A DNA stretch of 64,000 bases from Bradyrhizobium diazoefficiens (lineage in GTDB: Bacteria > Pseudomonadota > Alphaproteobacteria > Rhizobiales > Xanthobacteraceae), in the NCBI RefSeq assembly GCF_016599855.1, contig NZ_CP067041.1, positions 186,001 to 250,000 on the forward strand, in the 5' to 3' direction. The notes under the pieces were generated by a model. The model was given only the letters and a program-made list of their open reading frames with translations, was not told where the DNA came from and made no database searches. Positions 46,323 to 54,277 of the stretch are shown in pieces. A program made the translations under genes and the position numbers. Positions within the stretch are counted from its first letter, which is position 1; every line of letters starts with the position of its first letter.

Positions 46323-47951
46323 ATGTCATCGGCTGTTTCCGCCGGTTCATTCACGTCGCGATCTGAATGCCGTCGGCATTACCGCAGATCGGTCCTGCTC
46401 GCGGCGACCGCGATATCGATCGTGAGTTCTGGCGCGGCTTCGGCAGCGGATGGCGACGCCAATGGATTGTTGCTGAAGAAGCTCGAGAAGATGGAGCTGC
46501 GCATCCAGCAGCTCGAGGCCGAGCTGAAGCAGAAACAGGATCGCCCGACAGCGGATACAGACACAAAGCGGGCAGCAAAACCGGCGGCGCTGACAAGCGC
46601 TAACGTAGCTGCGGCATCCGCTGAACCAAAGGACGCGCCAGCCAAACCCGAAGCCCAATCGTCCGAGAAATCAGCCAAGTCGAAATCGAAAGACTTCATC
46701 GCCCTGCCGCCCCTCCCGTCGGCATCGGACAAGCCCATCCTCGGCGTAGCCGATTCTCCGGTCCCCGGTCTCAGCGTCGGAGCGTATGGCGAGATCAAGT
46801 TCGGTACGATGCAAAATCCCGCGGCCGGCGGCCAGTGGCAGAAAGGGTTCGATGCGCAGAGGTTCGTGCTGCTGCCGACCTACGCGATCACCCCGAATAT
46901 CATCTTCAACGCCGAGATCGAATTCGAGCACGCCGGCTCCGGATTCGACAATGACGATAAGCTGCACGGCACAGCCGAGATCGAGCAAGTCTGGATCGAC
47001 TTCAAGATCATCGATCAGTTCAACTGGCGCTCGCCCGGCGTCGATCTCGTGCCGATCGGCTATATCAACCAGCACCACGAGCCGACCCAATTTTACAGTG
47101 TCGGCCGGCCCGAACTCTACAACGGCGTGATTCCGTCGACGTGGAAGGTCCCATCCACCAGCGTCTACGGGACGATCACCGAGGACCTCAAATATCAGGT
47201 GATGGTCAGCACCAGCAACGAGGATTTCGGCGACTCCTTCGACAATCGCACGGAGGCAAAGACCGTCCCGCTTCCCGGCACCGCCTACGCCGCGGGCATT
47301 GACGGCGTAAATGCGCTCGGTTTCTCGAGGCCCCCGCTCGGCGACTTCCAGCAACTCAACAACGCCACGGCTGTGTCCGGTCAGCTCGACTTCACGCCGA
47401 CATTCTGGCCAGGATTCGCCGGAAGCGTCAGCACGTATTACTCGCCGAACACGACGCCGCGCGGCGCTCATGACGATCTCGGCAACTTCCTCGGCAGGTC
47501 CAGTCTCGCGATGTTTGATGCCGAATTCCGCTACAGGGTGCCCGACACAGGTCTTGAGCTTCGCGGCGAATATGTCCGCGCTCAGTTCGGCCACCCGGAA
47601 AATCTTCGCGCGAACAACGATTCCGATCCGACCAACAACGTCGGCAAGTCGATGTACGGCTACTCCGGCGAGATTGCCTATCACGTGCCGCTCGGTACAA
47701 TTCTCAACAGCGAGTGGGAGGCCGTGCCGTTCTACCGCTACACCTATCAGAACCTGCAGACAGGCGGCTTCGCCGGCACCGATGCCAATCTGCCGACCGG
47801 TCAGGGTCAGCGGCAGTACCACACCGCCGGCTTTGCGGTCTTTCCATCCCCGAAGATTGTGCTGAAGGCAACCTATCAGCATGTGATCGACAAGAGCGCC
47901 ACCGGCGCGCTCTCGGATTCGTTCCTCGGCGGCGTCGGCTTCTTCTTTTGA
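46323..47951 (+). CDS. outer-membrane beta-barrel (porin-like) protein with coiled coil
   Basis: A 542-residue protein. The signal segment is about residues 20-42 (RRSVLLAATAISIVSSGAASA). A predicted coiled coil follows at residues 49-72 (LLKKLEKMELRIQQLEAELKQ), then a Lys/Ala-rich linker. The beta barrel runs from about residue 145 to the C-terminal Phe (GGVGFFF), the usual barrel-ending residue. It resembles porins with a periplasmic trimerisation coil. The substrate is unknown. The gene is followed by FMN-binding, apbE and DUF4405-like genes, suggesting a linked metal- or electron-related role. Confidence 0.85.
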   Translation: MSSAVSAGSFTSRSECRRHYRRSVLLAATAISIVSSGAASAADGDANGLLLKKLEKMELRIQQLEAELKQKQDRPTADTDTKRAAKPAALTSANVAAASAEPKDAPAKPEAQSSEKSAKSKSKDFIALPPLPSASDKPILGVADSPVPGLSVGAYGEIKFGTMQNPAAGGQWQKGFDAQRFVLLPTYAITPNIIFNAEIEFEHAGSGFDNDDKLHGTAEIEQVWIDFKIIDQFNWRSPGVDLVPIGYINQHHEPTQFYSVGRPELYNGVIPSTWKVPSTSVYGTITEDLKYQVMVSTSNEDFGDSFDNRTEAKTVPLPGTAYAAGIDGVNALGFSRPPLGDFQQLNNATAVSGQLDFTPTFWPGFAGSVSTYYSPNTTPRGAHDDLGNFLGRSSLAMFDAEFRYRVPDTGLELRGEYVRAQFGHPENLRANNDSDPTNNVGKSMYGYSGEIAYHVPLGTILNSEWEAVPFYRYTYQNLQTGGFAGTDANLPTGQGQRQYHTAGFAVFPSPKIVLKATYQHVIDKSATGALSDSFLGGVGFFF

Positions 47952-48014
47952 TCCGACAGGAGCGCCCAGGACAACGTTGCGAGACCTGATGCAGGACCAA
48001 GGAGCGAGGTGACT

Positions 48015-48485
48015 ATGAACTGGGTTCGATATACCCTGCCGGCGGCAGCGGTCGTGTCCGCCGCCTCTCCCGCTTATGCTGTTCGGTATCTGTCGATCGA
48101 GGAAGCCCAGAAAGAGGCTTTTCCGTCCGCGACACAGTTTTCCGAGGTCCAGGCGGGCCGCGTCTGGAAGGCCGAAGCCGGCGGCAAGGCCGTCGGCTTC
48201 TTCGTGTTCGACCGGGTCGTCGGCAAGCACCTTTTCATCGACTACGCGGTGGCGCTGACGCCGGCGGGGGCCGTCCACAAGGTCGAGATCCTGGAATATC
48301 GGGAATCATATGGCGGCGACATCAGGAGCCCGAGCTGGCTCGCGCAGTTCGTCGGTAAGACCGCCGGCAGCGCGCTCAAGATCAACGGTGACATCAGGAA
48401 TATCGCCGGGGCGACGCTGTCGTCGACCCATGTCACCGAAGGTGTGAAGAGGATATTGGCGGCCTATGGCAATCGTCTCCGATAG
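48015..48485 (+). CDS. exported FMN-binding protein, ApbE target
   Basis: A 156-residue protein. The signal peptide is about residues 1-22 (AYA). The FMN_bind domain has the flavinylation motif IAGAT at 130-134 followed by LSS, with Thr134 as the predicted covalent FMN site, as in NqrC/RnfG. FMN would be attached by the enzyme encoded next. The ATG at 48015 has GAGGTG upstream; a GTG two codons earlier is possible. It overlaps apbE by 20 bp. Confidence 0.92.
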   Translation: MNWVRYTLPAAAVVSAASPAYAVRYLSIEEAQKEAFPSATQFSEVQAGRVWKAEAGGKAVGFFVFDRVVGKHLFIDYAVALTPAGAVHKVEILEYRESYGGDIRSPSWLAQFVGKTAGSALKINGDIRNIAGATLSSTHVTEGVKRILAAYGNRLR

Positions 48486-49371
48486 CATCCGTCGCGCAAG
48501 GCCGTTGCTCGGCACCTTCGTGGAGATCGAGGTTGCCGGCGCTCCCAGATCCGAAATGGACGGCGCCATCGACGCTGCATTCGATGCCGTCGCGCAGGTG
48601 CATCGACTGATGAGCTTTCATGAGCCGGATAGCGATGTCGGCCGGCTCAACCGCGAAGCCGGCACTCGCCCCGTGAGCGTTCATGCGTGGACGTTTCGGG
48701 TGCTCGAGACGGCCGTCGAGCTGCATCGATGCTCCGGCGGGCGTTTTGACATCACCCTCGCACCGGCGTTGCAGGCCATCGGCTTGTTGCCGTCGCTGAA
48801 GGACGCGTCGGCGCCGATACTGTGCTCTCCCGACGCGATTGAGCTGCTTCCGGACCAGGCGGTTCGCTTTCGCTCGACCGATGTCACGATTGATCTTGGC
48901 GGCATCGCCAAGGGTTTTGCCGTCGACCGCGCGGTGGCCGTGCTGCGCGATCTCGGCATTCCCAGCGGCATGGTGAATGCCGGCGGCGACCTTCGGGCCT
49001 TTGGCGCGCAGACGCACACGGTTCACATCCGCGACCCCCGCCATCCGAGCCGATCGGTCTGCCGGATCGAGGTGACAGATGCAGCATTGGCCTCGACGGC
49101 GCGCCGCGTCGATCTCGTCGACGGCGGCGAGCCGGGCAGTTCGGCGGTCATTGATCCTGCAACTCAGAGGCCGGTGATCCTGATCGACGGGGTCACGGTT
49201 CGCGCGCGCTCCTGCATGGTTGCCGACGCCTTGACCAAGATCGTCATGATCTCCGGGACCGATGCAGACGAACTGCTCGAGTCCTACCAGGCGGATGCCC
49301 TGTTGATCTTCCCCGACGGCGGCGTTCAAATCACGTCCGACTGGCATCACGCGGTGCACCTTGCGGCTTAG
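48466..49371 (+). CDS. apbE: ApbE, FAD:protein FMN transferase
   Basis: A 301-residue flavin transferase. Signatures are RRARPLLGTFVEIEV at the N-terminus, CSGGRFDIT, TIDLGGIAKGFAVDRAV, and VMVNAGGDLRAFG-type segments. It moves FMN from FAD onto a Thr of an FMN_bind partner, here the preceding gene. It lacks the usual signal peptide or lipobox: the ATG at 48466 is the first start, and an in-frame stop lies 21 bp upstream. It overlaps its neighbours on both sides. Confidence 0.93.
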   Translation: MAIVSDSIRRARPLLGTFVEIEVAGAPRSEMDGAIDAAFDAVAQVHRLMSFHEPDSDVGRLNREAGTRPVSVHAWTFRVLETAVELHRCSGGRFDITLAPALQAIGLLPSLKDASAPILCSPDAIELLPDQAVRFRSTDVTIDLGGIAKGFAVDRAVAVLRDLGIPSGMVNAGGDLRAFGAQTHTVHIRDPRHPSRSVCRIEVTDAALASTARRVDLVDGGEPGSSAVIDPATQRPVILIDGVTVRARSCMVADALTKIVMISGTDADELLESYQADALLIFPDGGVQITSDWHHAVHLAA

Positions 49372-49774
49372 GACATCGTTTCGCTATTCGCTCTACATGG
49401 CGTTCGCTGTGCTGGTTCTCACCGGCGCCGGTTGGCTCCTGGCTGACTGGCAGAAGGACGTCAATGAGCTGTGGCAGCAGATCGCCGCCAACATGCTGAT
49501 GGTGCACGGCGGCACCGCGATGCTGACGCTGTTGCTGCTGGGCGCCCTCATTCCGGTGCACCTGCGGCGATCGTGGCGGAGCGGCAAGAATCTGGTGTCA
49601 GGATCGATTATGGCGGCGTTCAATGCCGTACTGATCGTGACCGCATTCGGTCTCTATTATCTGGGATCGGACGCGGTTCGGCCCTGGATGAGCTGGATCC
49701 ACCTGGGCAGCGGGTTCTCGCTGGGCTTGCTGTTTCCGCTTCACATCTGGCTTGGCCGGCGGGCGAGAAGCTAG
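49361..49774 (+). CDS. DUF4405-like four-helix membrane protein
   Basis: A 137-residue membrane protein with helices at about 11-29, 42-66, 81-102 and 112-131. Four His lie at positions 49 (MVHGG), 67 (PVHLRR), 114 (WIHLG) and 128 (PLHIW), two in helix 2 and two in helix 4, matching a bis-His di-haem b arrangement. DUF4405 proteins recur beside flavinylated FMN_bind proteins. The start is TTG at 49361, overlapping apbE by 11 bp. It closes the flavin cluster. Confidence 0.82.
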   Translation: MRLRTSFRYSLYMAFAVLVLTGAGWLLADWQKDVNELWQQIAANMLMVHGGTAMLTLLLLGALIPVHLRRSWRSGKNLVSGSIMAAFNAVLIVTAFGLYYLGSDAVRPWMSWIHLGSGFSLGLLFPLHIWLGRRARS

Positions 49775-49791
49775 CGTTCAGTCGATTGCCG

Positions 49792-50469
49792 TCACTGCAA
49801 CGGCGGATCGCCGCTGGTGCGTTTCTTGGCGAGGTCCATCTCGGTCACCGCGATCAGGATCTCGGCACGGGTCTTCAAATCAGGCGCTTCCAGCATCGCC
49901 TGCTTCTCGGCCGGGCCGTAGGGCGACATCATCGCCAGCGCATTGACGAGCGCCTCGTTAGGCGCGCTCTCGACACCTTCCCAGTCGACCTTGAGATTGT
50001 TGGCCTTCAAGAAATCCGCCAGCACGGCCAGCAGCGCCTCGCGATCGACTTCGTCCTCGCCCATGCGCGCAGTGAAGTCGTCGACGAAAGCGAAGAAATC
50101 CACCTTGCACTGCCGATAGGCAGTGAGCACCTCGAGCTCCTCGATCACCTTGAAGCGCGCAACCCCGGTGAGCTCTAGGATGTAGCGGCCGTCGCCGGAT
50201 TCGGCGAGCTGGGTGATGCGGCCGACGCAGCCGACCCGGAACAGTGCCGGCTTGTCGGAATCCTTCGGTGAATGCGCCACATCGGGCTGGATCATGCCGA
50301 TCAGGCGATGGCCGTCGCGCAAGGAATCGTCGACCATCGCGAGATAGCGCGGCTCGAAGATGTTGAGCGGCATCTGGCCGCGCGGCAGCAGCAGCGCGCC
50401 CGGCAGCGGAAACACCGGAATGATCTCAGGAAGGTCGGCGGGCCCGCGATATTCGATGTTGATCGGCAT
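49792..50469 (-). CDS. Lon substrate-binding-domain (LON) protein
   Basis: A 225-residue protein. The N-terminal LON domain covers residues 10-115 (IPVFPLPGALLLPRGQMPLNIFEPRYLAMV), followed by a helical tail. It has no ATPase or peptidase domain. Such proteins may act as adaptors or have roles separate from the Lon protease; the function is unsettled. It lies 33 bp after the thioredoxin gene and is probably in one operon with it. Confidence 0.9.
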   Translation of the reverse strand: MPINIEYRGPADLPEIIPVFPLPGALLLPRGQMPLNIFEPRYLAMVDDSLRDGHRLIGMIQPDVAHSPKDSDKPALFRVGCVGRITQLAESGDGRYILELTGVARFKVIEELEVLTAYRQCKVDFFAFVDDFTARMGEDEVDREALLAVLADFLKANNLKVDWEGVESAPNEALVNALAMMSPYGPAEKQAMLEAPDLKTRAEILIAVTEMDLAKKRTSGDPPLQ

Positions 50470-50502
50470 CTGGTCCCCGCTGACGTCGCCTGCGCGTTTT
50501 CC

Positions 50503-51426
50503 CTACGAAAACAGAATCGTCGACAAGCGCTTGCGCCCTTCGACGGTTGCCTCATCCGTGCCGCCCCAGGCCTCGAAGAACTGCACCAGCTGCTTGCGGG
50601 CGCCGTCGTCGTTCCATTTGCGGTCGCGCTTGACGATCGCGAGCAGCTGTTCGGTCGCCGCCGTCCGGTTGCCTTGCGCGTTGAGCGCGGTGGCAAGGTC
50701 GAACCGCGCCTGATGATCGAGCGGATTTGCGGCGACTTTCTGTTCGAGTTCAGTGATCGGCCCGAGCGCCTCCGCCTGCTCGGCGAGGTCGATCGCGGTC
50801 TGCACGGCCTTGACGGCCGGGTCGTTGCGCTTGGATTCCGGCACCATGGCCAGCGTCTGCTTGGCCTGCTCCATCGCACCTGACGTGGCGTAGCATTTGG
50901 CGAGGCCGGCAAGCGCTGCGATGTTGGTCGCATCGTGCTGGAGCACCTCGGCATAGATCTGCGCGGCCGCGGCGGCATCGCCCTCGGCAAGTACGGCCTC
51001 GGCCTCCTGCAGGATCTCGGCGATGTTGGGCTCGCCCGGTGCCGTCACGCCCTTGGTCAGCTTCTCGATGAAGGCGTTGAGTTGGCTCTCCGGCACCGCG
51101 CCCATGAAGCCGTCGGCAGGCTGGCCGTTGACGAAGGCGATCACGGCTGGGATCGACTGGATGCCCATCTGGCCCGGGATCGCCGGATGCTGGTCGATGT
51201 TCATCTTGACCAGCTTGACCTTGCCTTTGGCTGCCCGGACCGCCTTTTCCAGCAAAGGGGTGAGCTGCTTGCAGGGACCGCACCACTCCGCCCAGAAGTC
51301 GATCAGCACCGGCTGGCGCTTCGATTCCTCGATGACGTCCTTCACGAAGGTCTGGGTGGTGGTGTCCTTGATCAGATCGGCCGCAGCCGGGGCCGCCGCT
51401 CCGTTACCCTGGTCGATGATTGTCAC
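50503..51426 (-). CDS. CnoX/YbbN-type thioredoxin with TPR tail
   Basis: A 307-residue protein. The thioredoxin domain (residues 25-130) has the active site WCGPCK and IPAVIAF with its cis-Pro. The tail of about 170 residues consists of TPR-like helices. E. coli CnoX lacks CGPC, whereas this one has the full redox pair, so it could be an oxidoreductase as well as a holdase chaperone. GTG start with GAGGGG upstream. Followed by the LON-domain gene. Confidence 0.92.
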   Translation of the reverse strand: MTIIDQGNGAAAPAAADLIKDTTTQTFVKDVIEESKRQPVLIDFWAEWCGPCKQLTPLLEKAVRAAKGKVKLVKMNIDQHPAIPGQMGIQSIPAVIAFVNGQPADGFMGAVPESQLNAFIEKLTKGVTAPGEPNIAEILQEAEAVLAEGDAAAAAQIYAEVLQHDATNIAALAGLAKCYATSGAMEQAKQTLAMVPESKRNDPAVKAVQTAIDLAEQAEALGPITELEQKVAANPLDHQARFDLATALNAQGNRTAATEQLLAIVKRDRKWNDDGARKQLVQFFEAWGGTDEATVEGRKRLSTILFS

Positions 51427-51700
51427 GGGATCCCCTCGTCTGATGTCTGGAATGGCGGGTCTTTAGCACGTCACCATCACATATGCTTCGCTGTCGGCCC
51501 TAAAATTGGGCCGGGCCGGCCGAATTTCAATCCATCGGAGCCGATTCGGCGGTTCCCGGCCATTTTCGGGCGATTTGGCCGGGATCAGGCTCATATTGGG
51601 GCTCCGAATGCGCATCTATGCTGCCGGTAGCTGTTGCATTCGCCGCCCGCTTTTGGCATACGACAGCCGTTGCCGGCGCGTCACGCGACCGACACAGGAT

Positions 51701-51775
<75 letters not shown>

Positions 51776-51910
51776 GTTTTTCCCAGCGTCCAAATTGGCT
51801 AGCCATTCCACCTCGGCGAGTAGCTGTGCCGATTTTTGGTAAGGGGGCTATTGAATTCCGGGACTGCTCCGAAATAGACGGCACACGAAATTCAGATCGA
51901 TCCGTAGCGC
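51776..51910. other. tRNA-downstream gap
   Basis: 135 bp without a recognisable gene. No repeat of the tRNA 3' end (attachment site) was seen here or in the next 1.2 kb. Confidence 0.5.
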
Positions 51911-52560
51911 CTATACGGCGCGAAGCAGGGCTTTGGCCTTTTCCAGCGCTGTGTTCGCGATCCGCTTATATGGATCCTTGATCGAGAGCTGATTGATCAC
52001 TGCGCTCACAAAGTGAGGCTTTAATTTATCGATTGCGGCCAGCGCGCCAGCGACGTTGTCGCGATAGCTGGCAAGCTCGTGGATGATAGATTCTGCGTGC
52101 TTTTCGCTGCTCGCCGCAATGTCAAATATGTCGCGCGGCGCGATGCGATCGCCCCGGTGATAGACCTTCTTCGCAATGATTCCGGAATTGTCTCCAGGAG
52201 GACCACTTCGCCCTCGACTATCGCTCGCGTCGTCGGAGAGGAAGTTAGGGATGGCGCGACGATAAAATCTATCTCACCAAATCCAAAGCCGAGCTTCAGG
52301 AGCCTTGTGCCATCTCCTTTGTAGTCAACGGGCCGTATCTCGAAATCAAAGTCATGCTTCTGCGGATCGAGAAAGGGAAGAGCTTGAGGGTCCGGGAGAA
52401 AGATATCGACATCGTGACTCATCCGATGATCGATTTGCAGCATCATCGCTGTGCCGCCGCCGAACGTCCAACAATCAATGATGTTCTGTTCGGCGTTGAC
52501 CTGCCGGATCATCGCACAGGCAATGCGAAACAGCTGCGCCCAATCTGATTGAGCGCTCAC
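51911..52560 (-). pseudogene. AbiEii-like nucleotidyltransferase, frameshifted
   Basis: The 5' part (from 52560) encodes the AbiEii-type motif GGGTAMMLQIDHRMSHDVDIFLP, with the Asp pair of the nucleotidyltransferase active site. Near 52180 the frame breaks. One inserted base in CCGGAATC would restore ATT-CCG-GAx-ATC-ATT-GCG-AAG-AAG, followed by YHRGDRIAPRDIFDIAA and an open frame to TAG at 51911. The annotated short frame ends at 52021 with a basic, low-complexity tail. The intact protein would be about 216 residues. It lies three bp after an 89-codon gene. Confidence 0.85.
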
Positions 52561-52563
52561 CGG

Positions 52564-52833
52564 TTATGCCGCGAGCGGGTAGGATTGCCCCGAAAATTCT
52601 GCAAACGTCTTCGCTGCAGCAACCAATTGATCGCGGTTGATGCCATACATCTCGGCGAACGCGACTTGCAGTTCGGGTTCAACATCCCCAAAAAACGACG
52701 ACATCGGGCCGCAGGCGGCCTTCGCCGCGGAGGGATCTAACAGGCAATGGACGAGCTCATGCGCGTCTAGCTTTTTGCTATACGGCGCATTCACGGTCGT
52801 CAGCACGAGAATGGGACTCTTCATATGCGTCAT
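52564..52833 (-). CDS. hypothetical protein upstream of the AbiEii-like gene
   Basis: An 89-residue acidic/alpha-helical protein (ELQVAFAEMYGINRDQLVAAAKTFAEF) of no recognised family. An ATG at 52824 (MKSPILVL) is an alternative start. No ribosome site is evident at either. Its stop lies three bp before the start of the frameshifted nucleotidyltransferase, so it could be the paired (antitoxin-side) gene, though it does not look like AbiEi. Confidence 0.6.
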   Translation of the reverse strand: MTHMKSPILVLTTVNAPYSKKLDAHELVHCLLDPSAAKAACGPMSSFFGDVEPELQVAFAEMYGINRDQLVAAAKTFAEFSGQSYPLAA

Positions 52834-52965
52834 TATCGAGATACCCAGCCAATATAGGATAGGCGCAGGAGTACCACACCCCCCCTCGACAAGCCTCGCA
52901 GTAAGCGCTACCTAAATACCTCGCGCCATGGCATTCCGCGCTTGGGCCGGTGCATTTAGTCTCAG
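52834..52965. other. divergent gap between islet and epimerase
   Basis: 132 bp holding promoters for the islet gene and the epimerase. It contains a run of C bases near 52880. No repeat or operator recognised. Confidence 0.4.
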
Positions 52966-53952
52966 ATGACAATTCTCGTCACAGGCAGCGCTGGCCACCT
53001 TGGGGAGGCCATACTCCGGACGCTCCGGCGGCTTGGTTCGCCCGCGCGTGGGATCGATCTGAAGCCATCGCCCTTCACCGATGCCGAGGGCTCGATCGTC
53101 GATCCCGGCTTCGTCCGGGGGCAGATGGACGGCGTCACGGCCGTCATCCACACCGCGACCTTGCACAAGCCGCATGTGGCGACCCACAGCAAGCGGGACT
53201 TTGTCGACACCAACGTCACCGGGACGCTCAATCTGCTCGAGGCGGCTGACGCGGCCGGTGTGAAGAGCTGTGTTTTCACCAGCACGACCAGCGCGTTCGG
53301 CTCGCAGCTCCGGCCCGAAGCCGGGCAGGCGGCGGTGTGGGTCACCGAGGAGCTGCCGGCGATCCCGAAGAATATCTACGGCACGACCAAGCTGATGGCG
53401 GAGAACTTGTGCGAGCTGTTGTTTCGCGAGCGCGGGCTGCCGGTTATTGTGTTGCGGACCTCGCGCTTCTTTCCGGAGGACGACGACGATCCCGCGATGC
53501 GATCGGCCTATCCGCTGGACAATGCGCAGGCCAACGAGCTGCTCTATCGCCGGCTGGATATAGCGGATGCGGTCAGCGCCCATCTGCTCGCCGCGGCGCG
53601 CGCGCCGGAGATCGGCTTTGGCCGTTACATCGTCTCGGCGACCAGTCCGTTCGAGCAACGCCACCTTGCGGCGCTCGCGCGGGACGCTGGCAGTGTCGTG
53701 CGCGAGCTCTATTCGGATTGTGCGCAGCTCTACGCAGCGCGCGGCTGGCGGCTCTTCCCCGGGATCGACCGCGTCTATGTCAACGATCGCGCGCGGCGCG
53801 AGCTGGGCTGGCAACCGGAATTCGACTTCGCCCATGTGCTGAACAGCCTTGGTGAGGGGCGCGATTTTCGCAGCTCCTTGGCGCGCGAGGTGGGATCGAA
53901 GGGCTATCACGACACGCTGTTCGACGAAGGGCCGTACCCCGTCGCCACGTAA
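52966..53952 (+). CDS. NAD-dependent epimerase/dehydratase family protein
   Basis: A 328-residue extended short-chain dehydrogenase. The Rossmann motif TGSAGHLG lies at residues 6-13. The active-site Tyr and Lys are in IYGTTKLMAENL, with Ser/Thr in FTSTTSAFGS. The substrate is likely a nucleotide sugar but cannot be named. It begins after the islet and has no operon partner in the window. Confidence 0.9.
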   Translation: MTILVTGSAGHLGEAILRTLRRLGSPARGIDLKPSPFTDAEGSIVDPGFVRGQMDGVTAVIHTATLHKPHVATHSKRDFVDTNVTGTLNLLEAADAAGVKSCVFTSTTSAFGSQLRPEAGQAAVWVTEELPAIPKNIYGTTKLMAENLCELLFRERGLPVIVLRTSRFFPEDDDDPAMRSAYPLDNAQANELLYRRLDIADAVSAHLLAAARAPEIGFGRYIVSATSPFEQRHLAALARDAGSVVRELYSDCAQLYAARGWRLFPGIDRVYVNDRARRELGWQPEFDFAHVLNSLGEGRDFRSSLAREVGSKGYHDTLFDEGPYPVAT

Positions 53953-54277
53953 TTGCCGCCTTTGTCAATTCGCACGATATTTCAGATGTGTGGTCGGCAT
54001 CACCGCGGACCATTCGGTCACTGACGTTCTACTGTGCATGGGGTTGTTTTCGCGTTTTTGTATTGGCCGTTTCTCCTGCTGCCCGCAAATGAGGCGCGCG
54101 CCATCTCGATTCCGCGTTGCAGCGAGAGTGGTGTCGTCGTCCGCGACGCGCTTCTCACCGCCCGCAGATGTGCTAACCTTTTTGCGTCTGCCCTCTCGAC
54201 AGACTCCGAACTTCGCCTACTCGAACAGCAAAATAAATAATGCGCAGCCCTGGCGGCTGCCTTAGGGGAGTGACGCG
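53953..54277. other. 325-bp gap before the sugar dehydrogenase
   Basis: A 68-codon frame (54034-54240) starts with a hydrophobic run but has no ribosome site and is not supported. The region is AT-richer near 54170-54240 and must carry the dehydrogenase promoter. Nothing else recognised. Confidence 0.4.

Noticed and set aside
46671..48278. 535-codon frame antisense to the outer-membrane protein
   Set aside because: Shadow; the plus-strand gene has signal, coiled coil and barrel end.
51776..52965. tRNA-Gly-borne integrated element with attachment sites
   Set aside because: No copy of the tRNA 3' end and no integrase is seen in the following DNA; only a small islet is supported.
54034..54240. 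68-codon frame before the sugar dehydrogenase
   Set aside because: Hydrophobic start but no ribosome site and no recognisable family; too weak to list as a gene.
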